Below the pieces are notes generated by a model. That model saw only the letters and a list, made by a program, of their open reading frames with translations. It was not told the DNA's origin and did not search any database. From NCBI GenBank assembly GCA_017407755.1, contig JAFQVY010000001.1, positions 186,001 to 250,000 on the forward strand: 64,000 nucleotides of DNA. Direction: 5' to 3'. Numbering within the stretch: the stretch's first letter is position 1; the number at the start of each line of letters is the position of its first letter. This stretch comes from Clostridia bacterium. Lineage in GTDB: Bacteria; Bacillota; Clostridia; Oscillospirales; Acutalibacteraceae. Made by a program: the position numbers and the translations under genes. Shown here in pieces: positions 18,439 through 28,014 of this stretch.

Positions 18439-18837
18439 TTACCAAATAAATGCGAGAACCTCGCCGCCTACATGAGCCTTACGAGCCTCACGGTCTGTCA
18501 TAATGCCCTTAGATGTAGAAATGATAGCGATACCAAGGCCCTTCATAACCTTGGGGAGATTCTCAACGTCTGCGTAAATACGCAGGCCGGGCTTTGACAC
18601 ACGACGGAGTCCTGTGATTGCGGGCATTTTGCCCTCGCCGTACTTAAGTACAACTGTGATAACGCCCTGCTTGTTATCCTCTGCTACTGTGTAGCTCTTG
18701 ATATAGCCTTCATCAAGGAGAATCTGGCAAATTGCCTTCTTCATGTTTGATGCAGGAATATCAACTGTTGCGTGATGAGCTGAGCTTGCATTACGAATTC
18801 TTGTAAGAAGGTCAGCAATTGTATCTGTAATCTGCAT
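18439..18837 (-). CDS. rpsH: 30S ribosomal protein S8
   Basis: 132 residues: [17 protein letters not shown] at the start and [26 protein letters not shown] at the end are S8 signatures. S8 binds 16S rRNA helix 21. In E. coli, S8 also represses the spc operon; no matching site was sought here. Confidence 0.98.
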   Translation of the reverse strand: MQITDTIADLLTRIRNASSAHHATVDIPASNMKKAICQILLDEGYIKSYTVAEDNKQGVITVVLKYGEGKMPAITGLRRVSKPGLRIYADVENLPKVMKGLGIAIISTSKGIMTDREARKAHVGGEVLAFIW

Positions 18838-18861
18838 GCGTTTTTATCCTCCTTTGATGAA

Positions 18862-19047
18862 TTACCAGCTTGCTTTCTTTACACCGGGAATCTCGCCCTT
18901 GTAAGCGAGCTCACGGAAGCAAATACGGCAAATACCGAACTTACGGAGGTAGGCATGTGGTCTACCGCAGATTTTGCAGCGGTTGTATTCTCTTGTAGAG
19001 AACTTCTGCACTCTGCTCTGTTTGATTTTCATAGAAGTCTTAGCCAC
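18862..19047 (-). CDS. rpsN: 30S ribosomal protein S14 (type Z)
   Basis: 61 residues, the short zinc-binding form. The motif C-x2-C ... C-x2-C is in [21 protein letters not shown]. It sits between L5 and S8, as in other Firmicutes. Confidence 0.97.
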   Translation of the reverse strand: MAKTSMKIKQSRVQKFSTREYNRCKICGRPHAYLRKFGICRICFRELAYKGEIPGVKKASW

Positions 19048-19059
19048 AATTATCCCTCC

Positions 19060-19599
19060 TTACTTAGCAAACGGAGCACCCATAAGAGTAAGTAACTCTC
19101 TGGCTTCTTCGTCTGTCTTAGCGGTTGTAACAAAACAAATGTCCATACCGCGGATTTTGTCAATCTTATCGTACTCGATTTCAGGGAATATAAGCTGCTC
19201 CTTGAGGCCTAAGCTGTAGTTACCGCGGCCGTCAAAAGAGTTGGGGTTGATACCTCTGAAGTCTCTAACTCTGGGAAGAGCGATGTTAAAGAATCTGTCA
19301 AGAAACTCGTACATTCTCTCGCTTCTGAGTGTAACCTTAGCACCGATGGGCATACCCTCACGGAGCTTAAAGTTAGCAACGGACTTCTTAGCACGGCAGA
19401 TAGTTGCCTTCTGACCTGTGATAATACCAAGGTCGTTTACGATAGCATCCATCATCTTGGAGTTATCCTTAGCCTCGCCTGAAGTTACGCTTACTACGAT
19501 TTTGTCAAGCTTAGGAATCTGCATAACGCTCTTATAGTTGAATTTCTTCATAAGAGCAGGAGCAACCTCTTTAACGTAATGTTCTTTAAGTCTAGCCAT
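19060..19599 (-). CDS. rplE: 50S ribosomal protein L5
   Basis: 179 residues with [21 protein letters not shown] and [26 protein letters not shown]5 signatures. It binds 5S rRNA together with L18. Confidence 0.98.
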   Translation of the reverse strand: MARLKEHYVKEVAPALMKKFNYKSVMQIPKLDKIVVSVTSGEAKDNSKMMDAIVNDLGIITGQKATICRAKKSVANFKLREGMPIGAKVTLRSERMYEFLDRFFNIALPRVRDFRGINPNSFDGRGNYSLGLKEQLIFPEIEYDKIDKIRGMDICFVTTAKTDEEARELLTLMGAPFAK

Positions 19600-19616
19600 T
19601 ATTCAGTTCCTCCTTC

Positions 19617-19934
19617 TTACAGCTTCTCGCCGCACTTGGTGCAAACGCGAACCTTGTTACCGTTCTTGTCTACCTTGTGTGCAACTCTTGTTGCTTTCTT
19701 GCAGGAAGAACAGTAAACCTGAGCCTTGCAAGCATAGAAAGCACCTTCAGCCTTAATGATACCGCCCTGCTCGCCCATCTTTCTGGGTTTAACGTGCTTA
19801 GATACCATGTTGACTTTTTCTACGATAATTTTACCCTCTTTGGGGCTTACAGCGAGGACCTTGCCTTTTTTGCCCTTGTCCTTACCGCTGATAACAACGA
19901 CTGTATCGCCGGTTTTTACATGAAGCTTATTCAT
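19617..19934 (-). CDS. rplX: 50S ribosomal protein L24
   Basis: 105 residues beginning MNKLHVKTGDTVVVISGKDKG, a KOW-type fold. A C-terminal C-x2-C ... C-x2-C pair (CSSCKKATRV ... CTKCGEKL) suggests a zinc-bound form. The start at 19934 has AGGAGG upstream; the longer frame would run into rplN. Confidence 0.96.
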   Translation of the reverse strand: MNKLHVKTGDTVVVISGKDKGKKGKVLAVSPKEGKIIVEKVNMVSKHVKPRKMGEQGGIIKAEGAFYACKAQVYCSSCKKATRVAHKVDKNGNKVRVCTKCGEKL

Positions 19935-19947
19935 TGGCGTGTCCTCC

Positions 19948-20316
19948 TTAAAGTACTTCGGGAGCAAGAGAAAGAATCTTTAAATAATCCTTGTCTCTGA
20001 GCTCTCTGGCTACCGGTCCGAAAATACGAGTACCCTTGGGGTTCTTGTCTTCCTTAATGATAACCGCTGCATTCTCATCGAAGCGGATGTAAGTACCGTC
20101 TTCTCTGCGAACGCCCTTTGCTGAACGAACAACGACTGCCTTAACTACGTCGCCCTTCTTAACAACACCGCCGGGTGCTGCCTTTTTAACAGAAGCTACG
20201 ATAACGTCGCCGATGTTAGCATATTTTCTTCTTGTACCACCGAGAACACGAATGCACATAATTTCTTTTGCGCCTGTGTTGTCGGCAACTTTAAGATAAG
20301 TCTGCTGCTGTATCAC
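19948..20316 (-). CDS. rplN: 50S ribosomal protein L14
   Basis: 122 residues: [27 protein letters not shown] and [20 protein letters not shown] are L14 signatures. It lies on the subunit interface. Confidence 0.98.
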   Translation of the reverse strand: MIQQQTYLKVADNTGAKEIMCIRVLGGTRRKYANIGDVIVASVKKAAPGGVVKKGDVVKAVVVRSAKGVRREDGTYIRFDENAAVIIKEDKNPKGTRIFGPVARELRDKDYLKILSLAPEVL

Positions 20317-20330
20317 AGTGTGTTCCCTCC

Positions 20331-20585
20331 TTATTTAGCTTTTTCTACGATTTCAACAACTCTGTATCTCTTATCCTTGGAAAGAGGGCGAGTCTGCATA
20401 ACCTTTACTCTGTCGCCTACGCCGCAAGCATTGTTCTCATCGTGAGCCTTGAATGTCTTTGTGCGCTTAACGATTTTGTTGTAAAGTGGGTGTCTAACAC
20501 TATCTTCAACAGCTACAACAACTGTCTTATCCATTTTGTTGCTAACTACTTTACCGATAGTGGTTTTTCTTAAATTTCTATCCAT
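20331..20585 (-). CDS. rpsQ: 30S ribosomal protein S17
   Basis: 84 residues, [27 protein letters not shown] and [14 protein letters not shown], with [22 protein letters not shown]. It has an OB-fold and binds 16S rRNA. Confidence 0.98.
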   Translation of the reverse strand: MDRNLRKTTIGKVVSNKMDKTVVVAVEDSVRHPLYNKIVKRTKTFKAHDENNACGVGDRVKVMQTRPLSKDKRYRVVEIVEKAK

Positions 20586-20599
20586 CTTTTGCGTCCCCC

Positions 20600-20803
20600 T
20601 TAAGCCTTAGTATTCTCAAGCTCGAACTGACGAAGAACAGTAGAAACTCTTGCGATGTCCTTCTTAACAGCGCTGATACGCATGGGGTTCTCGAGCTGGT
20701 TAATAGCAAGCTGGAATCTGAGGTTGAAAAGTTCCTCTTTGAGGTCGGCGAGCTTCTTATTAAGCTCTTCTACAGATAATTTTTTAAGTTCTGCTGCTGT
20801 CAT
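20600..20803 (-). CDS. rpmC: 50S ribosomal protein L29
   Basis: 67 residues, two helices: [27 protein letters not shown] and [17 protein letters not shown]. It lies at the tunnel exit, where trigger factor and SRP dock. Its start abuts the rplP stop (20803 is shared). Confidence 0.97.
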   Translation of the reverse strand: MTAAELKKLSVEELNKKLADLKEELFNLRFQLAINQLENPMRISAVKKDIARVSTVLRQFELENTKA

Positions 20804-21228
20804 TACTGCTCAACCTCCTGATCTGCTTTCTTAACGAACTTGCACTTGATGGGAAGCTTGTTAGCTGCGAGACGCATAGCCTCACGAGCTGTCTTCTCGT
20901 CAACGCCTGCAAGCTCAAACATAATTCTGCCGGGCTTAACAACTGCTACCCAGTACTCGGGTGAACCTTTACCGGAACCCATTCGGGTTTCAGCGGGCTT
21001 AGCTGTTACGGGCTTGTCGGGGAAAATTTTGATCCAAACCTTACCAAATCTCTTGCAGTAACGGTTGATTGCAATACGAGCTGCCTCAATCTGGTTAGAT
21101 GTAATCCATGTGGGTTCGAGAGCCTGAAGGCCATACTCACCGTAAGTAACTTTGTTACCGCGGTATGCTTTACCTGTCAAACGGCCTCTGTGTACTCTTC
21201 TGTACTTAACGCGCTTGGGCATCAGCAT
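20803..21228 (-). CDS. rplP: 50S ribosomal protein L16
   Basis: 141 residues: [15 protein letters not shown] at the start, then GRMRV-like [27 protein letters not shown]. It organises the A-site and peptidyl transferase region. The ATG overlaps the rpsC stop by one base. Confidence 0.98.
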   Translation of the reverse strand: MLMPKRVKYRRVHRGRLTGKAYRGNKVTYGEYGLQALEPTWITSNQIEAARIAINRYCKRFGKVWIKIFPDKPVTAKPAETRMGSGKGSPEYWVAVVKPGRIMFELAGVDEKTAREAMRLAANKLPIKCKFVKKADQEVEQ

Positions 21229-21926
21229 TATTTATTGCCTCCTTCTCTTCTGTTTCTTCTGGGACGGTTGTTCTCACGCTGCTTGTTCTGGCTAACGTTA
21301 AGAACCTCGCCTCTGTAAAGCCAAATCTTTACGCCGATTTTGCCGTAGGTTGTGTTAGCCTCAGCAAAACCGTAATCGATATCAGCACGGAGTGTCTGAA
21401 GGGGAATTGTACCCTCGTGGTAGTGCTCGCTTCTTGCAATTTCTGCACCGCCGAGTCTACCTGAACACTGAGTCTTGATACCTCTTGCGCCCATTCTCAT
21501 AGCTCTGCCGATTGCCTGCTTCATAGCACGACGGTAAGAGATTCTCTTCTCTAACTGCTGTGCAATGCTCTCAGCAACGAGCTGAGCATTAAGGTCGGGA
21601 GCCTTAACCTCTACAATATTGATAGCTACAGTCTTGCCGCCGAGCATTTTCTCGCACTGAAGTCTGAGCTTCTCGATTTCTGCGCCGCCCTTACCGATAA
21701 TCATACCGGGCTTTGCACAGTGAATGTGGATTCTTACCTTGTCGCCATTGCGCTCAATCTCAATCTTGGGAACGCCTGCGCCGTAGAGCTGCTTCTTAAG
21801 AGCGTTACGGAGGTTATAGTCCTCAACAAGAGTATCGCCGAATGTTGCCTTGTTAGCAAACCAACGGGAATCCCAGTCCTTGATAACGCCTACACGTAAA
21901 CCGTGGGGATTAACTTTCTGACCCAT
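21228..21926 (-). CDS. rpsC: 30S ribosomal protein S3
   Basis: 232 residues. [13 protein letters not shown] at the start, the KH domain [15 protein letters not shown], and the C-terminal signature (GCIK-type region [12 protein letters not shown]). It is a mRNA entry-channel protein with helicase activity. Confidence 0.98.
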   Translation of the reverse strand: MGQKVNPHGLRVGVIKDWDSRWFANKATFGDTLVEDYNLRNALKKQLYGAGVPKIEIERNGDKVRIHIHCAKPGMIIGKGGAEIEKLRLQCEKMLGGKTVAINIVEVKAPDLNAQLVAESIAQQLEKRISYRRAMKQAIGRAMRMGARGIKTQCSGRLGGAEIARSEHYHEGTIPLQTLRADIDYGFAEANTTYGKIGVKIWLYRGEVLNVSQNKQRENNRPRRNRREGGNK

Positions 21927-21944
21927 GACTAATTACCTCCTTCT

Positions 21945-22280
21945 TTATTCTTTCTCTTTGAGAACCAGTGTGATGTGGGAAGTCTTCTTGTTGATTCTGA
22001 AGGCTCTGCCCTGTGCACGGGGTCTGATTCTCTTAAGTGTGGGGCCCTGGCTAACGCTGCAAGCTGCAACGTAAAGCTTAGAGGTGTCCATATCGTGATT
22101 GTTCTCTGCATTTGCCACAGCACTCTTTAAGAGCTTTAAAAGAGGCTCACAAGCTGCCTTGGGTGTATGCTCGAGAATAGCCTTTGCAAGCTTAACATCT
22201 TTACCGCGGATAAGATCCAGAACGATGCAAACCTTACGGGGCGAAATACGGACATAGTTTAAATATGCCTTTGCTTCCAT
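21945..22280 (-). CDS. rplV: 50S ribosomal protein L22
   Basis: 111 residues starting [17 protein letters not shown], with the loop [17 protein letters not shown] that reaches the exit tunnel. The start at 22280 matches the family; an upstream extension of the frame runs across the rpsS end and is rejected. Confidence 0.97.
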   Translation of the reverse strand: MEAKAYLNYVRISPRKVCIVLDLIRGKDVKLAKAILEHTPKAACEPLLKLLKSAVANAENNHDMDTSKLYVAACSVSQGPTLKRIRPRAQGRAFRINKKTSHITLVLKEKE

Positions 22281-22299
22281 TCTAATAATCTCCTTCCGC

Positions 22300-22572
22300 T
22301 TATCTACTGGTCTTGGAACCTGCATGACCCTTGAAGGTTCTGGTGGGAGCAAACTCACCGAGCTTGTGACCAACCATATCCTCAGTTACATATACAGGAA
22401 CGTGCTTGCGTCCATCGTGAACTGCAAATGTGTGACCTACAAAATCAGGGAAAATTGTTGAACTTCTTGACCAAGTCTTGAGGATTCTCTTTTCGCCTGA
22501 AGCGTTCATTTCCTGAACCCTTTTGAGCAGTACGGGCTGAACAAAAGGACCCTTTTTAGTACTTCTACTCAT
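22300..22572 (-). CDS. rpsS: 30S ribosomal protein S19
   Basis: 90 residues: [19 protein letters not shown] and [16 protein letters not shown]. It binds near the 30S head and contacts S13. Confidence 0.98.
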   Translation of the reverse strand: MSRSTKKGPFVQPVLLKRVQEMNASGEKRILKTWSRSSTIFPDFVGHTFAVHDGRKHVPVYVTEDMVGHKLGEFAPTRTFKGHAGSKTSR

Positions 22573-22595
22573 TATATAAGCTCCTTTCCTCTGCC

Positions 22596-23429
22596 TTACT
22601 TACTGTTTCTACGCTTTACGATATACTTATCGGAGCGGTTGTGTGTCTTTCTTGTCTTATAGCCAAGTGCGGGCTTACCCCAAGGAGTAACAGGGCCGGG
22701 ACGACCAACGGGGGATTTACCCTCACCACCACCGTGGGGGTGATCACAGGGGTTCATTACAGAACCACGAACTGTAGGTCTCCAACCCATGTTGCGCTTT
22801 CTACCAGCCTTACCGATTTTAACGTTCTCGTGGTCTGTGTTACCTACCTGACCGATTGTAGCCATGCAGTTTGCAGGAACCTTTCTGAGCTCGCCGGAAG
22901 GAAGTCTTAAAAGTGCCATACCGTCTTCTTTAGCCATAAGCTGAGCCATATTGCCGGCTGCACGTGCAAGCTGAGCACCACGACCGGGGTAAAGCTCTAC
23001 ATTGTGGATAAATGTACCTGTAGGAATAGCGGAAAGGGGCAATGCGTTGCCGGGCTTGATGTCGGCATTCTCGCCTGCCATAACCTTGTCGCCTACCTTG
23101 AGTCCTTCAGGAGCGATGATATATGCTTTCTCGCCGTCTGTGTACTCAACAAGTGCAATAAATGCGGAGCGGTTAGGATCATACTCAAGTGTCTTAACTA
23201 CGCCCTCTACGTCAAACTTCTGACGCTTGAAATCGATGATACGATACTTTCTGCGGTTACCGCCGCCTCTGTGACGAACTGTGATTCTGCCGTAGCTGTT
23301 ACGACCGGAGTTCTTCTTGAGAGGAGCAAGTAAGCTCTTTTCGGGTGCAACCTTGGAAAGAATGGAATAATCTGTAACCGAGCTATTACGTCTGGCGTTT
23401 GTAGTCGGCTTATATACTTTAATAGCCAT
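22596..23429 (-). CDS. rplB: 50S ribosomal protein L2
   Basis: 277 residues with [38 protein letters not shown] and the C-terminal motif [21 protein letters not shown], whose His is needed for peptidyl transfer. A 78-nt gap to the upstream rplW contains two small potential hairpins. Confidence 0.98.
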   Translation of the reverse strand: MAIKVYKPTTNARRNSSVTDYSILSKVAPEKSLLAPLKKNSGRNSYGRITVRHRGGGNRRKYRIIDFKRQKFDVEGVVKTLEYDPNRSAFIALVEYTDGEKAYIIAPEGLKVGDKVMAGENADIKPGNALPLSAIPTGTFIHNVELYPGRGAQLARAAGNMAQLMAKEDGMALLRLPSGELRKVPANCMATIGQVGNTDHENVKIGKAGRKRNMGWRPTVRGSVMNPCDHPHGGGEGKSPVGRPGPVTPWGKPALGYKTRKTHNRSDKYIVKRRNSK

Positions 23430-23507
23430 TTGGTTTCACTCTCCTCATGATGGCTTTGCGGGGAATGGCGTCCCCATACATTCTGCCTGTATTTTAGTTT
23501 TGCAGGC

Positions 23508-23798
23508 TTACATCATGCCTTCAAAAAATTCAATGTTCTTACTGTCAGCAGTGAGAGTAACAACAGCCTTTTTCCAGCTTCTTGTATAACCCTCGCTTCT
23601 GCCCTGTCTACGATACTGACCGCGTACGTGCAGGGTGTTAACCTTTGCTACCTTTACCTTGAAAAGCTTTTCAACTGCCTGAGCAATCTCAATCTTTCCA
23701 GCATTCTTGGCAACTTCGAATGTGTACTTCTTCTGAGTAGCACCAATCATGCTCTTTTCAGTGATAATAGGTCTGATGATAATATCCTGAGCTATCAT
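23508..23798 (-). CDS. rplW: 50S ribosomal protein L23
   Basis: 96 residues: [51 protein letters not shown]. It lies at the tunnel exit and binds trigger factor. Its start overlaps the rplD stop by 4 nt. Confidence 0.97.
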   Translation of the reverse strand: MIAQDIIIRPIITEKSMIGATQKKYTFEVAKNAGKIEIAQAVEKLFKVKVAKVNTLHVRGQYRRQGRSEGYTRSWKKAVVTLTADSKNIEFFEGMM

Positions 23799-24418
23799 GC
23801 GTACACCTCCTCGATTTTTGCCACAGCATCCTTAGCAATGATGAGCTTGTCAGCATTTAAGAGGTCATATACATTGATTGTATTAACCTGAGCTGTCTTA
23901 ACGCCCTCGATGTTGGATGCAGATGCGATAACGAAGTTGTTAACCTCGGGAAGAACAATAAGAGCCTTACCCTCGGCGCCTACTGCCTTAAGCATGGAAA
24001 CCATTGTCTTTGTCTTGTACTCGTCCATTGTAATGGAATCGATTACGATGATTTCCTCTGCAGCTGCCTTAGAAGAAAGAGCTGACTTAAGAGCCAATCT
24101 CTTAACCTTTTTGTTTACAGAGAAACGATAGTTTCTGGGCTTGGGTGCAAATACAACACCACCGTGAGTCCACTGAGGAGCTCTTGTTGAACCCTGACGA
24201 GCTCTACCTGTGCCCTTCTGTCTCCAAGGCTTTTTACCGCCACCGGAAACCTCAGAACGTGTGAGAGCGGACTGTGTGCCCTGTCTCTGGCTTGCGAGGT
24301 AGTTAACTACCATCTGGTGCATAACTGATGTATTGGGCTCGATTCCGAAAATTGCATCAGCAAGGTCGATTGTACCAACCTTCTTGCCCTGCATATCTAA
24401 TACTGCTACATTAGGCAT
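23795..24418 (-). CDS. rplD: 50S ribosomal protein L4
   Basis: 207 residues starting [15 protein letters not shown], with the loop [23 protein letters not shown] that enters the tunnel. The start at 24418 lies 8 nt after AGGAGG; the longer frame would overlap rplC. In E. coli L4 is the autogenous regulator of the S10 operon, which makes the structured leader upstream of rpsJ of interest. Confidence 0.97.
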   Translation of the reverse strand: MPNVAVLDMQGKKVGTIDLADAIFGIEPNTSVMHQMVVNYLASQRQGTQSALTRSEVSGGGKKPWRQKGTGRARQGSTRAPQWTHGGVVFAPKPRNYRFSVNKKVKRLALKSALSSKAAAEEIIVIDSITMDEYKTKTMVSMLKAVGAEGKALIVLPEVNNFVIASASNIEGVKTAQVNTINVYDLLNADKLIIAKDAVAKIEEVYA

Positions 24419-24435
24419 TCTGAATTCCTCCTTCC

Positions 24436-25068
24436 TCAAGCCTTAGTGATGTCCTTGATAACAACTGTGCCGCCGTTAGGACCGGGAATAGCGCCCTTGA
24501 TAGCAACTAAGTTGTTCTCAACATCAACCTTAACTACTTTGAGGTTCTTAACTGTAACCTTCTCAGCACCGAGGTGACCTGCCATCTTCTTGCCCTTCCA
24601 TACTCTGGAGGGAGAAGAACAAGCACCCATTGAGCCGCCGTGACGTGCTACAGGACCTGAACCGTGAGTTTCCTTAAGTCTGCTGAAGTTCCAGCGCTTG
24701 ATAACGCCTGCGTAACCCTTACCTTTGCTGGTACCTGTTACGTCTACCTTCATACCTGCCTCAAAAGTGTCAGCCTTTACGATGTCGCCAACATTGTAAG
24801 CTGCGCAATCGTCAAAGCGGAACTCCTTAAGAGTTTTCTTGGGAGCCACATTTGCTTTGTCAAAGTGACCCTTCATAGGTTTGGTGAGTTTGTTTGCCTT
24901 AACATCACCGAAGCCGAGCTGAACTGCGTTGTAGCCGTCAGTCTCAACTGTCTTAATCATTGAAACAACGCAAGGGCCTGCTTCAACAACTGTTACGGGA
25001 ACTACATTTCCCTTCTCGTCGAAAATCTGTGTCATACCGATTTTCTTGCCGATTAATGCTTTCTGCAT
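24436..25068 (-). CDS. rplC: 50S ribosomal protein L3
   Basis: 210 residues: [32 protein letters not shown], then [40 protein letters not shown]. Conserved loop near the peptidyl transferase centre. The 91-nt gap to rpsJ holds a 9-bp hairpin (separate entry). Confidence 0.98.
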   Translation of the reverse strand: MQKALIGKKIGMTQIFDEKGNVVPVTVVEAGPCVVSMIKTVETDGYNAVQLGFGDVKANKLTKPMKGHFDKANVAPKKTLKEFRFDDCAAYNVGDIVKADTFEAGMKVDVTGTSKGKGYAGVIKRWNFSRLKETHGSGPVARHGGSMGACSSPSRVWKGKKMAGHLGAEKVTVKNLKVVKVDVENNLVAIKGAIPGPNGGTVVIKDITKA

Positions 25069-25095
25069 TTTATTTTCCTCCTTATTAGGTTATTG

Positions 25096-25123
25096 GTCGA
25101 CGAAGATGTAGTCATTCATCGAC
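25096..25123 (-). promoter_or_regulatory. Hairpin in the rpsJ-rplC intergenic region
   Basis: A 9-bp stem with one wobble: GTCGATGAA / TTCGTCGAC on the minus strand (25115-25123 with 25096-25104), loop of 10 nt. No T run follows, so it is not a terminator. It could protect or process the transcript or be a protein-binding site; its function is not established. Confidence 0.45.
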
Positions 25124-25159
25124 TTGACCCTGTCTGCTTGTAGGTTGATAACTGAGCTA

Positions 25160-25471
25160 TCAGAGCTTGATCTCAATTTCAACGCCGGCAGGGAGCTCCA
25201 GATTCATAAGAGCATCAACTGTTTTGTTTGAGGGTCTCAAGATGTCGATAAGACGCTTGTGAGTTCTCATTTCGAACTGCTCGCGGCTATCCTTGTACTT
25301 GTGAACCGCACGAAGAATTGTTACAACCTGCTTCTCGGTGGGGAGCGGTACGGGACCTGAAACTCTTGCACCTGTGCGCTTTGCTGTAGCAACGATTCGC
25401 TCAGCTGACTGATCAACTAACTGATGATCATAGCCCTTTAATCTAATTCTGATTTTTTCCTTGACTGCCAT
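25160..25471 (-). CDS. rpsJ: 30S ribosomal protein S10
   Basis: 103 residues: [54 protein letters not shown]. It is the first gene of the ribosomal block and also partners NusB in antitermination. A leader of about 290 nt and a clear promoter lie upstream; no rpsL, fusA or tuf gene is adjacent. Confidence 0.98.
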   Translation of the reverse strand: MAVKEKIRIRLKGYDHQLVDQSAERIVATAKRTGARVSGPVPLPTEKQVVTILRAVHKYKDSREQFEMRTHKRLIDILRPSNKTVDALMNLELPAGVEIEIKL

Positions 25472-25559
25472 AAAAGTCGCCTCCTTAAAAATTTGTTAGT
25501 TGGCGGGCGTACTTCAAAACTAAACCTTTTACACACATCCGGGTGTTTCATCACCCTGC

Positions 25560-25660
25560 ATTAAAAAATCGGTTAACCTTATTCTGTTAACCGGGAAGTC
25601 TTGAAAAGCATAAGGGCACAGTTAGGACATAGCAACCCCTTTGTCTTAACACTGTGCTTT
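25560..25660 (-). ncRNA. Structured 5' leader of the S10 operon with terminator-like hairpin
   Basis: On the minus strand a long stem of GCACAGT...ACTGTGC with further pairing (25642-25657 against 25616-25629) is followed by an 8-bp stem CGGTTAAC/GTTAACCG (25586-25593 with 25570-25577) and ATTTTTT (25569-25563). That is the layout of an attenuator ahead of rpsJ (start at 25471). A further small hairpin GGGTG/CACCC follows. Autogenous r-protein leaders of this operon are known (L4 in E. coli) and predicted in other phyla; the ligand here is unknown. Confidence 0.6.
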
Positions 25661-25769
25661 AAAATTTTTTCGCCCGGTTTGAAATCGGACATACTCCACG
25701 GAAAAACCGGCTGAAAAGCCGCAACCTCCCGCTTCAACGCATATCATTTATTGCAGTCACGCAGGGTCA

Positions 25770-25798
25770 ATTATAATATATATATAGGGCAAAATCAA
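25770..25798 (-). promoter_or_regulatory. Promoter of the S10-spc-alpha ribosomal operon
   Basis: Minus strand TTGATT (25798-25793), spacer of 17 bp, TATAAT (25775-25770). Predicted start near 25763, about 290 nt before rpsJ. It is the only good promoter in the 543-bp gap 25472-26014 on this strand. Confidence 0.8.
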
Positions 25799-25932
25799 GG
25801 ATTTCGGCGAATTTTTTACTGTAGATTTTTAGAGAAATTTTCGGCTAAATTTTGTTAAATTTGCACAACACTAAATATAGTAAAAATCTTCTGATTTTTA
25901 TCATTATATTGCGAAAAATGCTTAAAATTATA

Positions 25933-25961
25933 TTGACCTACTCAAAAGTTAGCTATATAAT
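25933..25961 (+). promoter_or_regulatory. Promoter of the murT-gatD pair
   Basis: TTGACC (25933-25938), 17-bp spacer, TATAAT (25956-25961). AT-rich flank. The murT ATG is at 26015. Confidence 0.8.
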
Positions 25962-26014
25962 TCAAAATGTAAATTATAAAATTTTCTCTATATATAAATA
26001 GAAAGAGGCAGATT

Positions 26015-27349
26015 ATGAAAAAAATCAAGGTTTTTCTGGCGGTTTTATTCTGCAAAACTGTCCGATTTTTTGCGAAACTCTTAGGCAGAGGAAGTAGCCT
26101 TCCCGGTGCACTCACCCTTAAGTTCTTCCCGAATATACTTAAAGATATTACTCCTCCTGAGACGATTATCGCCGTAACAGGCAGTAACGGCAAAACCTCC
26201 ACCGTTGAGCTTATAGCCCATGTGCTTAAGGAAAGCGGTGCAAGCCTTGTTTATAACAAAGAAGGCTCTAACCAGATTGAGGGCGTCACCACCATGCTTT
26301 TGTGTGACTCTACCCTTTCGGGCAAAGCAAAAAGCAAAATTGCTCTTATTGAATCTGACGAGCGTTTTGCAAAGTACACCTTTAAATACATCAAGCCCAA
26401 CTACCTGTTCATAACAAACCTCTACCGTGACCAGCTCACCCGCAACGGCCACCCCGAATGGGTTTATGCTTCTATTAACGATGCTATAAGCGACGATGTA
26501 ACATTGGTGCTTAACGCTGATGACCCATTGGTAAGTACCTTTGGCAAGAACAGAAACGCCCTTTACTTCGGTGCAGACAAGCTTTCTTTCGACAAAGACA
26601 AAAACGACTCTGTTTACGACGACGGCAAGTATTGCCCCATTTGCAATGCACCCATGAGTTACGACTATTACCACTATAATCATATCGGCTCTTACAGTTG
26701 CCCCAAGTGCGGCTTTAAAAAGCCCCAAACCAAATGGACAATAACCGATGCCAATTTGCAGGACAAGCACCTTACCATTAACGGCGAGCACACAATTGAG
26801 CTTAGCTTTTCAAGCATCTATCAGTGCTACAATTCATTGGTAGCTTTTGCGGCAGCTGACATTGCAGGGGTTAAGGCTGAAGACGCCGTCAAAGCACTTT
26901 CAGGCTACAAGATGCAGTCAGGCAGGATTTTAGACTTTACCTTTGGCAAAGCTCAGGGAACTTTGCTTGTTTCAAAACACGAAAACTCCGTTTCCTACGA
27001 CCAGTCCATAAATGTTGTTACCAACTGCAAAGAAGACTGTGCGGTGCTTATTATCGTTGACAAGATAAGCCGCAAGTACCACACCGAGGACACAAGCTGG
27101 CTTTGGGACATTGACTTTGAAAAGCTAAATTCAGAAAACGTTAAGAAGATTTACCTTGCAGGAAGCTATTATAATGATTTGGCAGTCAGATTTTCTGTAA
27201 CAGATATACCAGAAGACAAACTTGTGGTTTGCAACAGCGTTGAAAGTGCTATGGAAAAGCTTAAAGATGAAGAAAGCTTTACCTATGTTATCACCTGTTT
27301 CTCAGACAAGGGCAAATTCCTTGACATTGTAAAGAAAGGTGAGGTGTAA
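26015..27349 (+). CDS. murT: MurT-like Mur ligase (diverged C-terminal motifs)
   Basis: 444 residues. Central Mur ligase P-loop TGSNGKTS (55-62), NLYRDQ and LNADDP motifs, and a zinc ribbon with Cys 207, 210, 229 and 232 within YCPICNAPMSYDYYHYNHIG, as in MurT. MurT with GatD amidates the D-Glu of lipid II. The C-terminal DTSWLWDIDFE block is retained, but two usual MurT motifs have changed: the KNPAGxN region reads KHENSVS (321-327) and the NDNxADG region reads VDKISRKYH (348-356). So the fold is clear but the reaction may differ. GatD follows 2 nt after the stop. Confidence 0.85.
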   Translation: MKKIKVFLAVLFCKTVRFFAKLLGRGSSLPGALTLKFFPNILKDITPPETIIAVTGSNGKTSTVELIAHVLKESGASLVYNKEGSNQIEGVTTMLLCDSTLSGKAKSKIALIESDERFAKYTFKYIKPNYLFITNLYRDQLTRNGHPEWVYASINDAISDDVTLVLNADDPLVSTFGKNRNALYFGADKLSFDKDKNDSVYDDGKYCPICNAPMSYDYYHYNHIGSYSCPKCGFKKPQTKWTITDANLQDKHLTINGEHTIELSFSSIYQCYNSLVAFAAADIAGVKAEDAVKALSGYKMQSGRILDFTFGKAQGTLLVSKHENSVSYDQSINVVTNCKEDCAVLIIVDKISRKYHTEDTSWLWDIDFEKLNSENVKKIYLAGSYYNDLAVRFSVTDIPEDKLVVCNSVESAMEKLKDEESFTYVITCFSDKGKFLDIVKKGEV

Positions 27350-27351
27350 CT

Positions 27352-27984
27352 ATGGAAATCAAAATTTTACACTTGTACTTTGACTTTATGAATCTGTACG
27401 GCGAATACGGCAACGTAAGACTCCTTACAAAAGCTTTAGAGAATAAAGGTCATACAGTTAACCTTACAAAGAAAACCGTAACGGACACCGATATTGACTT
27501 TACTGCTTACGATTTCATCTACTGCGGTGCAGGCACAGAATCCAAAAGAACCTATGCTTTAAATCACCTTAAAAAATTCAAGGATAGTTTAAAGTTCGCT
27601 TTTGAGCAAAATAAAGTTATGCTTTTTACAGGCAACTCTTGGGAGATGCTGGGCAAGTCCATAGAAACTGCCGACGGCAAAGTTCTTGAGGGACTTAACC
27701 TTTTTGATTTTACCGCAAAAGAGCAAGCCACACGCCGCCTTGTGGGCGATATTAATGCCAAGGCAGAATTTTTAGAGGAAACCTTAATCGGCTTTATCAA
27801 TAAGTGCAGCAGTGTAGATGGTGTAACCTCTCCCCTTTTCACTTTGACAATGAAGCCTGAGTCCTTCCAATTTGAAACCGAGGGTATTCACGAAAAAAAC
27901 CTTTTCGGCACACAGGTTGTAGGACCTGTTTTAGTTAAAAACCCAACCCTTTGCGAGTATATAGCAAACCTTATAACAGCATAA
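27352..27984 (+). CDS. gatD: GatD-like class I amidotransferase, catalytic residues missing
   Basis: 210 residues. It aligns along most of its length with GatD: LHLYFDFMNLYGEYGNVRLLTKAL, DGKVLEGLNLFDF, LVGDI and the end EGIHEKNLFGTQVVGPVLVKNP. The nucleophile motif CGGYQxLG reads TGNSWEMLG (93-101), with no Cys, and the YLHGP motif reads QVVGP (188-192), with no His. The GFENHxG segment is also lost. Thus glutaminase activity is not expected. It may serve as a structural partner of MurT, with free ammonia or another donor used, or the pair may do another reaction. A terminator follows the stop. Confidence 0.85.
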   Translation: MEIKILHLYFDFMNLYGEYGNVRLLTKALENKGHTVNLTKKTVTDTDIDFTAYDFIYCGAGTESKRTYALNHLKKFKDSLKFAFEQNKVMLFTGNSWEMLGKSIETADGKVLEGLNLFDFTAKEQATRRLVGDINAKAEFLEETLIGFINKCSSVDGVTSPLFTLTMKPESFQFETEGIHEKNLFGTQVVGPVLVKNPTLCEYIANLITA

Positions 27985-28014
27985 AAGGCAGGGCGTTTGC
28001 CCTGCCTTAATTTT
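27985..28014. terminator. Terminator between gatD and the convergent gene
   Basis: 10-bp stem AAGGCAGGGC (27985-27994) / GCCCTGCCTT (27999-28008), then AATTTTAT. Convergent genes share it. Confidence 0.75.

Noticed and set aside
26081..26791. A 236-codon open frame antisense to murT
   Set aside because: It covers conserved MurT motifs on the other strand, and there is no binding site for ribosomes.
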